Shown: in pieces, positions 27,657-34,808 of the stretch
Numbering within the stretch: position 1 is the first letter of the stretch
How the letters are laid out: each line of letters starts with the position of its first letter
NCBI RefSeq assembly: GCF_003481705.1
Contig: NZ_QULN01000002.1
Location: 248,001 to 312,000, forward strand
DNA length: 64,000 nt
Source: Butyricicoccus sp. OM04-18BH
GTDB lineage: Bacteria; Bacillota; Clostridia; Oscillospirales; Butyricicoccaceae
Direction: 5' to 3'
Translations under genes and position numbers: made by a program
Notes under the pieces: generated by a model
Database searches by the model: none
Told to the model about the DNA's origin: nothing
The model's input: only the letters and a program-made list of their open reading frames with translations

Positions 27657-28162
27657 CGCAGAGCCCCCTCAAGGCTGCTGAACACATGCGTGCGCTTGAG
27701 CGCGGACAGCACGAGAACAGAAATCGCCGCGCCGACCGCAGTCGAGATAAGGAAGCTCGGTACAAAGGTGAACAGCGCTGCCTTGGTGTTGCCCATGAGG
27801 ACAGCGGCGATCGGGTAGGACGCAAGGCCGCCCAGAATGCCGGTGCCGAATACCTCGCCTGCATATGCCGCAGGCAGCTTCGGACACAGCTTGTATGCCA
27901 CGCCGCACAGCAGCGCGCCGATCATGGAGCCCGGAAAAGCGAGCAGGCTGCCCAGACCGAGGAGATTTCGGATGAGAGCGGCGGCAAACGCCATGCCGAC
28001 CGCATAACCGGGGCCGAGCAGGACCGCGCCGAGTACATTTACCATATGCTGTACGGGCGAGCACTTCGCGCCGAGCACCGGGATGGAAAACAGGCTGCCG
28101 ACAACAGCAACAGCAACAAGCACGCCTGCGATGGTCAGTTTACGGATGTTTTTCGCTTTCAT
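27653..28162 (-). CDS. thiW: ThiW, thiazole-precursor ECF transporter S component
   Basis: 169 residues, five to six membrane helices, with GAKCSPVQHMVNVLGAVLLG and GLGSLLAFPGSMIGALL typical of ThiW. It binds hydroxyethylthiazole and works with the shared ECF energising module encoded elsewhere. Overlaps thiD and thiM by 4 nt each. Confidence 0.93.
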   Translation of the reverse strand: MKAKNIRKLTIAGVLVAVAVVGSLFSIPVLGAKCSPVQHMVNVLGAVLLGPGYAVGMAFAAALIRNLLGLGSLLAFPGSMIGALLCGVAYKLCPKLPAAYAGEVFGTGILGGLASYPIAAVLMGNTKAALFTFVPSFLISTAVGAAISVLVLSALKRTHVFSSLEGALR

Positions 28163-28959
28163 TTTGATTCACTCCTGTTAAAAATACGGCAGAAATGGTC
28201 GAGCGGTCCGCAGCCGTGTCCGAGACCGGGCGCGTGACGGATTGCATCGGTGACATACTCCTTCGCGAGGCGGACTGCCTCGGGCACGTTTTTGCCGAGA
28301 GCGAGGTTGGACGCGATGGCAGAGGACAGTGTGCAGCCCGTGCCGTGCGTCGAGGTACTATCGATCTGCTCGATCTCGATACGATGGCAGGTCTCACCAT
28401 CGAACAGCACATCCACAGCGCCCGGAATGTTTTTTCCGCCTTTGACCAGTACGTTTTTACAGCCGAGCGCACCAATTCTGCGCGCTGCGGTCTCCATATC
28501 TGCGGGCGTGTGGATCTCCATGCCTGCCAGATACTGTGCTTCGGGCACATTCGGTGTCAGCACATCGGCAAACGGCAGCACGGTCTCGATCAGCGCGCCG
28601 ACCGACTTCGGGTCCATCAGCGGATCGCCGTTCTTGGCAAACATGACCGGGTCGATGACAACATTCGCCGGTCGATACTGGCGCAGCTTGTCTGCGACTG
28701 CCTTCATGCATTCCGGCGAGGAAAGCATGCCGATCTTGACCGCATCCGGCACGATGTCCTCAAACACCGCATCGATCTGTTCCTCGATCATTCTCGTACT
28801 GATGTCCTGAATGTCGATAACGCGCGCGGTGTTCTCTGCGACGACCGACACGATGACGCTCATGCCGAACACGCCGTGCGCCGCCATGGTTTTGAGGTCA
28901 GCCTGCACACCTGCGCCGCCCGAACAGTCCGAACCGGCAATCGTAAGCACTTTTTTCAT
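28159..28959 (-). CDS. thiD: Hydroxymethylpyrimidine (phosphate) kinase
   Basis: 266 residues. Two successive phosphorylations of HMP. TIAGSDCSGGAGVQADLKT at the N-terminus, DPVMFAKNGDPL, and GTGCTLSSAIASNLA near the C-terminus. Start at the ATG with GGAG 8 nt upstream; longer open frames would run into the riboswitch. First gene after the TPP riboswitch. Confidence 0.95.
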   Translation of the reverse strand: MKKVLTIAGSDCSGGAGVQADLKTMAAHGVFGMSVIVSVVAENTARVIDIQDISTRMIEEQIDAVFEDIVPDAVKIGMLSSPECMKAVADKLRQYRPANVVIDPVMFAKNGDPLMDPKSVGALIETVLPFADVLTPNVPEAQYLAGMEIHTPADMETAARRIGALGCKNVLVKGGKNIPGAVDVLFDGETCHRIEIEQIDSTSTHGTGCTLSSAIASNLALGKNVPEAVRLAKEYVTDAIRHAPGLGHGCGPLDHFCRIFNRSESK

Positions 28960-29011
28960 AGAATTCTCCTCTTTTCCGGAACAGCTCCGCAAGTCCGGAT
29001 ACCGTTCCTGC

Positions 29012-29056
29012 ATAAAAATGCCGCAGTCCTCATCCTCTGACGAAAACTGCGGCATT
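29012..29056 (-). terminator. Attenuator terminator of the TPP riboswitch
   Basis: Stem AATGCCGCAGT/ACTGCGGCATT then TTTTA on the minus strand, between aptamer and thiD; TPP binding should favour it and switch the operon off. Confidence 0.8.
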
Positions 29057-29071
29057 GTAATTGCGATGCGA

Positions 29072-29150
29072 CAGCTCCCTACGATGGTTCTAACCAACAG
29101 GTTCAAAAGGTTGGGGGTATTCCCTCTCAGCCGCATCCTGCGGCACCCTT
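29072..29150 (-). ncRNA. TPP (thi-box) riboswitch
   Basis: On the minus strand: GGGTGC, GGCTGAGA, ACCCCCAACC, the highly conserved TTGAACCTG and CGTAGGGA in the right order and spacing. Controls thiD-thiW-thiM-tenA-thiZXY. Confidence 0.95.
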
Positions 29151-29162
29151 GCTTCTTTGTCA

Positions 29163-29192
29163 AGTATAGACCTGTGTCGCCCTGTTTGTCAA
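29163..29192 (-). promoter_or_regulatory. Promoter of the thiamine-salvage operon
   Basis: Minus-strand TTGACA (forward 29187-29192), 18-bp spacer, TATACT (forward 29163-29168), just upstream of the aptamer. Confidence 0.7.
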
Positions 29193-29236
29193 GTATTTGT
29201 CAGTGTTCGCTCTGTTTTTCTCGTGAAAAAGGCTGT

Positions 29237-30436
29237 TCAGCCTTCATATTTCAGCAGCTTCCGGTATGCTGCATCCATGCCGAGTGCGCCGAGGGGCGCA
29301 GTGATCAAAATCGCGAGCACCGCCACAGACAGCACGATCTTGCCGCACGGCAGCCCCATCGCGAGCGGCACAGAGCCGATCGCTGCCTGTACGGTTGCTT
29401 TCGGCAGGTAAGCAATGACGCAGAACAAGCGCTCGCGTCGACTGAGCTTCGTGCCTGCAAGGCAGAGCACAACACCTGCTGCACGGAAAATCAGTGCTGT
29501 AAACACCATCAAAACCGCTGCGAGACCGGTCTCGGATACATATCTGATATCAACTGCGGCACCGACGAGCACAAACAGAATGAGCTCCGCCGCGATCCAG
29601 AGCTTTCCGAACTTTTCGCTGAGGCGTGCGCGGACTTCGCCGGTCGTTTTTCGTGCAAGCATGCACGCCATGCTGGTGACCGCGAGCAGGCCGGACAGCG
29701 CGATCTTTCCCTTGAGAACAGTCTCGAGCGCCACGAGTAGGAAGGAAACGCTCAGCACGATGATAATCTTGACGCTGCCGCGAACCATGTGGTTGCGGGC
29801 AAATGCCGCTTCAAAGAATCTCGACAGAGCATAACCGGCTGCCGCACCGACTGCGATGCCGAGCACGATCGAAACCGGAATGTTCAGAAAGTCTGCCGCT
29901 CTCGCATTTCCTCCCTGCGCGATACCAGTGAAGGTCGTGAACAGTACGATAACGTAGATGTCGTCACACGATGCACCGGCCAGCAGCATTTGGGGAATGC
30001 TCTTGTCCGTGCCCCATCGATTTTCCATAAGAAAGACCATGCGCGGCACGACAACGGCCGGAGAGACAGCTGCGAGTACGGCCCCCATAACAGCGGCCTC
30101 GATGCGGTTGACACCGAGAAGATACGGCGCGAGCAGTATGTATCCGGCGAGTTCGCAGGTAGCAGGCAGGCACGAGAGCAGGACGGCAGGACGGCCAACC
30201 TGTCTGAGGTCGGACAGGTTGAGCGACAGACCGGCCTTGAGCAGAATGATGATAAGCGCCATCTGTCGCAGCTCGGACGAGATTGACAGGATCGAGCCGT
30301 CGAGTACATTCAGTATGTGCGGGCCAAGAACAATGCCGACGAGGAGCATTCCGATGATACGCGGCAGCTTGATTGCCGAACAGACTGCTGCGGCAGCCAG
30401 TCCGGCAAGAAAAACGAAGGCAAGTGATGTTAACAT
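29237..30436 (-). CDS. Cation:proton antiporter (CPA family), fluoride-responsive
   Basis: 399 residues, about 12 membrane helices. Na+/H+-exchanger fold with LPRIIGMLLVGIVLGP in helix 1-2, ILLKAGLSLNL, AAVSPAVVVPRM and the ASCDD pair in the transport domain that binds cation/proton. The leader is a fluoride riboswitch, so this carrier is probably used against fluoride or its acidifying effect; antiporters of this class are known members of fluoride regulons. No crcB/Fluc is in the window. Confidence 0.87.
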   Translation of the reverse strand: MLTSLAFVFLAGLAAAAVCSAIKLPRIIGMLLVGIVLGPHILNVLDGSILSISSELRQMALIIILLKAGLSLNLSDLRQVGRPAVLLSCLPATCELAGYILLAPYLLGVNRIEAAVMGAVLAAVSPAVVVPRMVFLMENRWGTDKSIPQMLLAGASCDDIYVIVLFTTFTGIAQGGNARAADFLNIPVSIVLGIAVGAAAGYALSRFFEAAFARNHMVRGSVKIIIVLSVSFLLVALETVLKGKIALSGLLAVTSMACMLARKTTGEVRARLSEKFGKLWIAAELILFVLVGAAVDIRYVSETGLAAVLMVFTALIFRAAGVVLCLAGTKLSRRERLFCVIAYLPKATVQAAIGSVPLAMGLPCGKIVLSVAVLAILITAPLGALGMDAAYRKLLKYEG

Positions 30437-30459
30437 AGTTTTTCTCCTTCCGGGGGCAT

Positions 30460-30504
30460 AAAAAAAGCTGATACCCCCTGTGAAATATCACAGAAGTCAT
30501 CAGC
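30460..30504 (-). terminator. Attenuator terminator of the fluoride riboswitch
   Basis: GCTGAT...ATCAGC stem (30467-30504) with internal wobbles followed by seven T on the minus strand; its 5' arm includes the conserved 3' part of the aptamer, so ligand binding and termination are mutually exclusive. Confidence 0.8.
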
Positions 30505-30550
30505 AGTAACTGCGGTTTCGGCATGCGCCGCGGGAGAACTTCATTCCCTT
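30490..30550 (-). ncRNA. Fluoride (crcB motif) riboswitch
   Basis: Minus strand: GGGAATGAAGTTCTCCC stem-loop, the pseudoknot-forming ACCGC segment, and CTGATGACTTCTGT, all characteristic of the fluoride aptamer. Precedes the antiporter. Confidence 0.9.
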
Positions 30551-30565
30551 TTTATTTGCAGACCT

Positions 30566-30594
30566 ATTATAGCATAAATATAACTGCATGGCAA
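30566..30594 (-). promoter_or_regulatory. Promoter of the fluoride-riboswitch transcript
   Basis: TTGCCA (forward 30589-30594), 17 bp, TGCTATAAT (-10 at forward 30566-30571). Confidence 0.75.
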
Positions 30595-30633
30595 ACGTTT
30601 TCTTGACCGGTTGAAAAGCGATGTTTTCGGCAG

Positions 30634-30667
30634 TCTCAAAAGGCCGGTTTGATCCGGCCTTTTGAGA
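30634..30667. terminator. Terminator after spoVM
   Basis: Stem TCTCAAAAGGCCGG/CCGGCCTTTTGAGA, 6-nt loop, immediately after the spoVM stop. Confidence 0.8.
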
Positions 30668-30739
30668 TTATCTGATATGGAAAATGTATCTGAGAATGCC
30701 GCACAGACACTTCGGGCTCTTCCAGACAGCAACCTTCAT
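30668..30739 (-). CDS. spoVM: Stage V sporulation protein SpoVM
   Basis: Only 23 residues. The sequence has the SpoVM pattern: short amphipathic helix with K-x-PK-x-L-x-GILR-x-IF (here KSPKCLCGILRYIF). SpoVM senses positive membrane curvature on the forespore and anchors SpoIVA for coat assembly. ATG with a strong GGAGGAG 7 nt upstream; a terminator follows at once. The family proline (Pro9 in B. subtilis) is kept at position 9. Two cysteines replace the usual Phe and Gly/Ser. Confidence 0.85.
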   Translation of the reverse strand: MKVAVWKSPKCLCGILRYIFHIR

Positions 30740-30756
30740 CACGCTCTCCTCCCTTC

Positions 30757-30906
30757 TCACAGGCTTTGACACAGGAGCAGACCCGCTGCAATGACTGCCG
30801 CCGCCAGCAGCCGTACTGTCCAGCACGGCGTCAGCAGACTGCCGATGAGTACGCCTGCGCCGAAGAACAGCACCGCAAGGCCGATAGCCTGACCGCGGCA
30901 GAGCAT
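30757..30906 (-). CDS. Tiny two-helix membrane protein upstream of spoVM
   Basis: 49 residues, starting MLCRGQAIGLAVLFFGAG, two hydrophobic segments separated by a short PCWTVR turn. GGGGGG ribosome site 7 nt before the ATG. It ends 17 bp before spoVM on the same strand, so it is likely cotranscribed with it. Similar small membrane proteins occur in Clostridia without known function. Confidence 0.6.
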   Translation of the reverse strand: MLCRGQAIGLAVLFFGAGVLIGSLLTPCWTVRLLAAAVIAAGLLLCQSL

Positions 30907-30962
30907 TCCGCATCCCCCCCTGCTTTCAGTATAAGCGCGAAGAAGGAAAAATGTGCATAACA

Positions 30963-30993
30963 AAGGGAAACCACCTTTCGGGCGGTTCCCCTT
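30963..30993 (-). terminator. Terminator after the host dut gene
   Basis: Stem AAGGGAAACCACC/GGCGGTTCCCCTT with internal imperfections; T-tract is weak (TTTG). Confidence 0.5.
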
Positions 30994-31007
30994 GCTGTTC
31001 TTTTGAC

Positions 31008-31520
31008 TTATTTTCCGGTGGTCGAGCCGAAGCCGCCTTCGCGCTGACCCTCTGCATCATCGTCTACCGTGATGCCGTAGGGCAGAAAAATGCCCTGCGC
31101 GAACGCATCGCCAGACTGTACAGACAGCATCTTGCCGTTCAGATCATCACTTGTCATCTTGATCAGGATATGACCCTCGTTTTTTGCCTCGAAATAGTCG
31201 CTGTCGATGACGCCGACCGTGTTATCGAGCTGAAGGCGATGACGGAAGCCCAGACCCGAGCGCGGGTAAAGCTGAAGCACCCAGCCGTCCTCGATCATGA
31301 CACGGATACCGGTCGGAATAAGGATCGTCTCGTGCGGGACGAGCGTGAAGCTCTCGGGCGCGAAGAAGTCGTAGCCTGCGGAGCCTTTGGTCGCGCGGCG
31401 CGGCAGACGGATGTTCGCATAGACCGACTTTGCCTCTTCAACGCTGCTGCCGGTCGCGGCGCGCCAGTCGTTGATGAACTGTTCTTCACTTACCTTATAA
31501 AACTGTGCGATTTTTTCCAT
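31008..31520 (-). CDS. dut: dUTP diphosphatase
   Basis: 170 residues, trimeric dUTPase fold. Conserved motifs: RATKGSAGYDF (motif 1), PRSGLGFRHRLQLDNTVGVID (2 and 3), EGGFGSTTG (5). Removes dUTP and feeds dUMP to thymidylate synthesis. Third gene of the host nrdD-nrdG-dut cluster; a prophage paralogue sits at 43590 in a cluster of the same order. Confidence 0.95.
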   Translation of the reverse strand: MEKIAQFYKVSEEQFINDWRAATGSSVEEAKSVYANIRLPRRATKGSAGYDFFAPESFTLVPHETILIPTGIRVMIEDGWVLQLYPRSGLGFRHRLQLDNTVGVIDSDYFEAKNEGHILIKMTSDDLNGKMLSVQSGDAFAQGIFLPYGITVDDDAEGQREGGFGSTTGK

Positions 31521-31537
31521 CGTTCATGCTCTCCTGT

Positions 31538-32038
31538 TTATTTGTCAGTATTTTCATGCAGACAGACCGTGCCGGTCTCCCGGGTACGCCGAACATCGAT
31601 CACGCGCTGATTGGCGCTGCCGCGCCAGCAGAGCTGTGTGTTCTTCTGCGATTCGATGAACGGCCCGTCCACGATAACATCTATGGCATCAAGGAACGGC
31701 AGATCTGCGATCTGCTCCCAGCGGTAGCCTGTATACAGCCAGATGGTCTTTTCCGGAAAACGTGCATGGACTTCGCGGGCGAGCGCACCGACCTGTTCCC
31801 GGTTTGCCGGATAGAGCGGATCGCCGCCCGAAAACGTCACGCCGGACACATAGTCCTTGGCGAGTTCGGTGAAGATCTCTTCCTTTGCCGCCTCGTCGAA
31901 CGGCAGGCCGCCGTTTTCGTCCCACGTGATCGGGTTGTGACAGCCGGGGCACGCATGGCCGCAGCCCGCGACCCACAGCACAACGCGGAGCCCGTCGCCG
32001 TTCAGCATATCGTCCTTGGTGATATTATGATACTGCAT
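31538..32038 (-). CDS. nrdG: Anaerobic ribonucleotide reductase activating enzyme
   Basis: 166 residues, radical-SAM activase that makes the glycyl radical in NrdD. CGHACPGC gives the CX3CX2C iron-sulfur site (Cys26, 30, 33); GGDPL binds SAM. Gln109 in YTGYRWEQI is the residue matched by an amber codon in the prophage NrdG. Starts 6 bp after nrdD ends. Confidence 0.96.
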   Translation of the reverse strand: MQYHNITKDDMLNGDGLRVVLWVAGCGHACPGCHNPITWDENGGLPFDEAAKEEIFTELAKDYVSGVTFSGGDPLYPANREQVGALAREVHARFPEKTIWLYTGYRWEQIADLPFLDAIDVIVDGPFIESQKNTQLCWRGSANQRVIDVRRTRETGTVCLHENTDK

Positions 32039-32044
32039 GGTGTG

Positions 32045-34165
32045 TTACATACTCTTTCTTTCTGCAATTTCTGCCATTTTTGCATCGTTCAGGCGTGTGT
32101 CGCCCTTGACGCGGGAATAGGACAGATACCCGTTCATTCGCTCGATCTTGGTGAGGTTGCGGCTGCCGCACTTCGGACAGACATCCATCGCGAGCTCCTC
32201 ATGACCGCAGTCGTCGCAGTATGCGAGCGAGAGATTGACGCCCTCATAGAATCCCTTCCTCATTGCACGGCGCACGAGCGAGCGGATGGCCTCGCGGTTA
32301 TAGCTGATGGGATACTTGACATACTGGATCTTGCCGCCGTTGCACAGATTCCAGAAACGGTCCTCCAGATCCTGCTTTTCGATCGGAGTCAGATCCTCGG
32401 TAACGTGGCAGTGGAAGCTGTTGGATACATACGGACGGTCGGAAACGCCCTCGATGATGCCGTATTTTCTGCGGAACTGCTCGACCTGAAGGCCGCACAG
32501 GCTCTCGGCCGGCGTACCGTAGATCGCATACAGGTTGCCGTCCTCGTGCTTGAACTGCTCGACCTTATCGTTGATGTACTTGAGCGTTTCGAGCGCGAAC
32601 GCACCGTCCTCGGCAAGCGACTTGCCGTTATAAAGCTCCTGAAGCTCGTTCAGGGCCGTAATGCCGAACGAAGCCGTCGCAGTCTTGAGGATAGGCTTGA
32701 TCTTATCGCCCGGCTTGAGGTGGCCGCCGTAGAAGCCGCCCTCGCAGTATGCGAGCGGATTGGTGGAGGCACGCATTTCACCGAGGTACGCATAGGTACG
32801 GATGTGCAGTTTACGGATCAGCTCCAGATAGTAGTCCAGTACCTCGTGGAACGGACGGTTTTCCTGCTGCGACTTGGCGTAGATCATCGGCAGATGCAGC
32901 GATACTGCGCCGATATTCCAGCGGCCGACGAACACCGGCCTGTCCTCCTCGTCCGCCGGCTCCATGCCGCCGCGTTCAAACCACGGAGACAGGAACGCGC
33001 GGCAGCCCATCGGACTGATGATCGCGCCGTATTTTTTGTACATGGAGGGCACGTAGCCTTCGCCGGTCAGCGACAGCCAGTCCGGGTACATCGCGCGTGC
33101 AGAGCATTCGATGCCGGCCTCAAAGACGTCTTCGAGTTCGCCGCCGGGGCCGTGCAGGTTCTCGTCGTACAGAAATACGATCTTCGGGAACAGAACCGGC
33201 TTTTTGTTGCCCTTCTTACCCTGACCCTTGCGGCGGACGTTGAGCATGGTGATGGAAGCAAGCTTCGCAAAGCGGCCCGTGCCGGTGCCCATCGTCATGG
33301 TGATAAACGGATAATCGCCGCGGCTGGATGCGACCGTGTTGAATTTGTACTCCCAGCCCTGGAAGCCCTGCTCAAAATCGTTCAGGATATCCGCCATGAC
33401 GGCTTTTTCGACCGTCTCCGGATCAAGGCCGAGCGCACTGTATTTTTCGGTCAGCATTTTATAGCTGCGCTCGGCATACGGCTCGAGCAGCAGATCAACG
33501 CTCGGCACAGTAAAGCCGCCGTACTGCTGACTTGCCGCCGAAAGCACGATATCGCCGATGACATCGAACGCGACATTGAGTGTTTTCGGCTCATTGTACC
33601 ACAGATTGCCCATCTCAAAGCCGTCCTTCAGCACGTGCTTCACATCGAACAGACAGCAGTTCATCGTGTCGCGGCGCGCAGACATATCATGGATATAGAT
33701 ATAGCCGTCACGGCAGGCCTGCAGCTCCTCGGTATTCATGAAGAACTTCTGATACAGCTCCTTGTTGAGCTGATTAAAGATCAGACTGCGCTTTGTCGAG
33801 ACAAGCGCGGAATCGGTATTTGAATTTTCGCGGTCGCCGATGTACATGATGGACTGACTCTTTTTATAGACGCTGTCCAGCATGCCGACGAAATCCTGCT
33901 TGTAGTTGCGGTAGTCGCGGTAGCTTTTCGCGACCTCGGGGCGCACGGCCTCGAGGGCAGACTCGACGATGTTGTGCATCTGCCAGATCTGTACATCTGT
34001 CATGGCATGGTCACGGATATAACCCTCGACATGATCGCAGATCGATTTCAGCTCGTCGTCGGTAAACGTGTAAAGCACGCGGTTCGCACTTTTATTGACG
34101 GCGGTCACAACTTTCTGGATGTTGAACGCCTCTCGGGTATGGTCTTTCTTGATGACGCGGACCAT
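32045..34165 (-). CDS. nrdD: Anaerobic ribonucleoside-triphosphate reductase (class III)
   Basis: 706 residues. N-terminal ATP-cone (VIKKDHTREAFNIQKV), catalytic core with DTMNCCLFD, C-terminal four-cysteine zinc site (CDDCGHEE, CPKCGSR) and glycyl-radical loop RMNGYLS (Gly about 679). Makes dNTPs without oxygen. ATG with AAGGAG 8 nt upstream. An NrdR-like box lies in its promoter. No intein at DTMN-CC, unlike the prophage copy. Confidence 0.97.
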   Translation of the reverse strand: MVRVIKKDHTREAFNIQKVVTAVNKSANRVLYTFTDDELKSICDHVEGYIRDHAMTDVQIWQMHNIVESALEAVRPEVAKSYRDYRNYKQDFVGMLDSVYKKSQSIMYIGDRENSNTDSALVSTKRSLIFNQLNKELYQKFFMNTEELQACRDGYIYIHDMSARRDTMNCCLFDVKHVLKDGFEMGNLWYNEPKTLNVAFDVIGDIVLSAASQQYGGFTVPSVDLLLEPYAERSYKMLTEKYSALGLDPETVEKAVMADILNDFEQGFQGWEYKFNTVASSRGDYPFITMTMGTGTGRFAKLASITMLNVRRKGQGKKGNKKPVLFPKIVFLYDENLHGPGGELEDVFEAGIECSARAMYPDWLSLTGEGYVPSMYKKYGAIISPMGCRAFLSPWFERGGMEPADEEDRPVFVGRWNIGAVSLHLPMIYAKSQQENRPFHEVLDYYLELIRKLHIRTYAYLGEMRASTNPLAYCEGGFYGGHLKPGDKIKPILKTATASFGITALNELQELYNGKSLAEDGAFALETLKYINDKVEQFKHEDGNLYAIYGTPAESLCGLQVEQFRRKYGIIEGVSDRPYVSNSFHCHVTEDLTPIEKQDLEDRFWNLCNGGKIQYVKYPISYNREAIRSLVRRAMRKGFYEGVNLSLAYCDDCGHEELAMDVCPKCGSRNLTKIERMNGYLSYSRVKGDTRLNDAKMAEIAERKSM

Positions 34166-34204
34166 CGTCGTCACTCCTTTTCTTCCTATTTTGTAGCAGT
34201 GACT

Positions 34205-34228
34205 ATTATAACACACAAGATATTGCGA
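34205..34228 (-). promoter_or_regulatory. nrdD -10 element and NrdR-like box
   Basis: Minus-strand TATAAT (forward 34205-34210). ACACAAGATATTGCGA at 34213-34228 agrees with the NrdR box consensus (acaCwAtATaTwGtgt) at 13 of 16 positions and fills the promoter spacer. I did not find the usual second box one to three helical turns away. Confidence 0.5.
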
Positions 34229-34323
34229 TGGTAGACCAAATTCGCCGAAATCTGTCACAAAAATTCGGCCGTAAAATCGGCGATTTTCTGCTTGACGGAT
34301 TTTGGACCATCTGAAATTTCCGC

Positions 34324-34352
34324 TTGCGCATCGCGTTTTTCGACGTTATACT
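34324..34352 (+). promoter_or_regulatory. Promoter of the hydrogenase-maturation operon
   Basis: TTGCGC (34324-34329), 17-bp spacer, TATACT (34347-34352). Confidence 0.6.
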
Positions 34353-34358
34353 GTATTA

Positions 34359-34533
34359 TATATAGTAAGAGACGCGCGTTTTCAGACGCGCTTCCCTGCG
34401 CCTGACATTAAGCCGCCCTGCGGGCGACTGCGTGAAAGGTGCAGCTGACAGAAAATAGCTCCCTGCCCGTTCCATTTTTTCCGGGCAGGACTCTCTGCGG
34501 CTGCGCCTGCTTTCGGGTGCAGCCGCAGTTTTT
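34359..34533 (+). promoter_or_regulatory. Structured leader ending in a terminator, before the hyd operon
   Basis: About 175 nt of leader with successive hairpins (GACGCGC near 34371; CCTGCCCG/CGGGCAGG at 34462-34489) and a final strong terminator at 34495-34533 (13-bp stem CTGCGGCTGCGCC/GGTGCAGCCGCAG, five T) only 5 nt before the ribosome-binding region. Transcription attenuation is likely; I do not recognise a known riboswitch class. Confidence 0.55.
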
Positions 34534-34550
34534 GTCTCGGAGGAAAAGTT

Positions 34551-34808
34551 ATGCAGACAAGAGTCGCCGTCATGGGCATCATCGTAGAAAACACGGATTC
34601 GGTCGAGCAGCTGAACCATCTGCTGCACGAGTACGGTCATTATATCATCGGGCGCATGGGTATCCCCTATCGCGCACGCAGCATCAACATCGTCTCCATC
34701 GCCATCGACGCGCCGCAGGATGTGATCTCTGCGCTTTCCGGCAAGATCGGCAGCCTCGACGGCATCAGCGTCAAAACCGCTTACTCCAATGTGCTTGCCG
34801 ATGAATAA
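34551..34808 (+). CDS. TM1266-family iron-only hydrogenase system regulator
   Basis: 85 residues, ferredoxin-like ACT-type fold: TRVAVMGIIVEN at the start, GHYIIGRMGIPYRARSINIVSIAI, ending SGKIGSLDGISVKTAYS. This family accompanies HydEFG and is named the putative iron-only hydrogenase regulator; it is homologous to NikR C-terminal/ACT domains. GGAGG-containing ribosome site. Overlaps hydE by 8 nt. Confidence 0.92.
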   Translation: MQTRVAVMGIIVENTDSVEQLNHLLHEYGHYIIGRMGIPYRARSINIVSIAIDAPQDVISALSGKIGSLDGISVKTAYSNVLADE

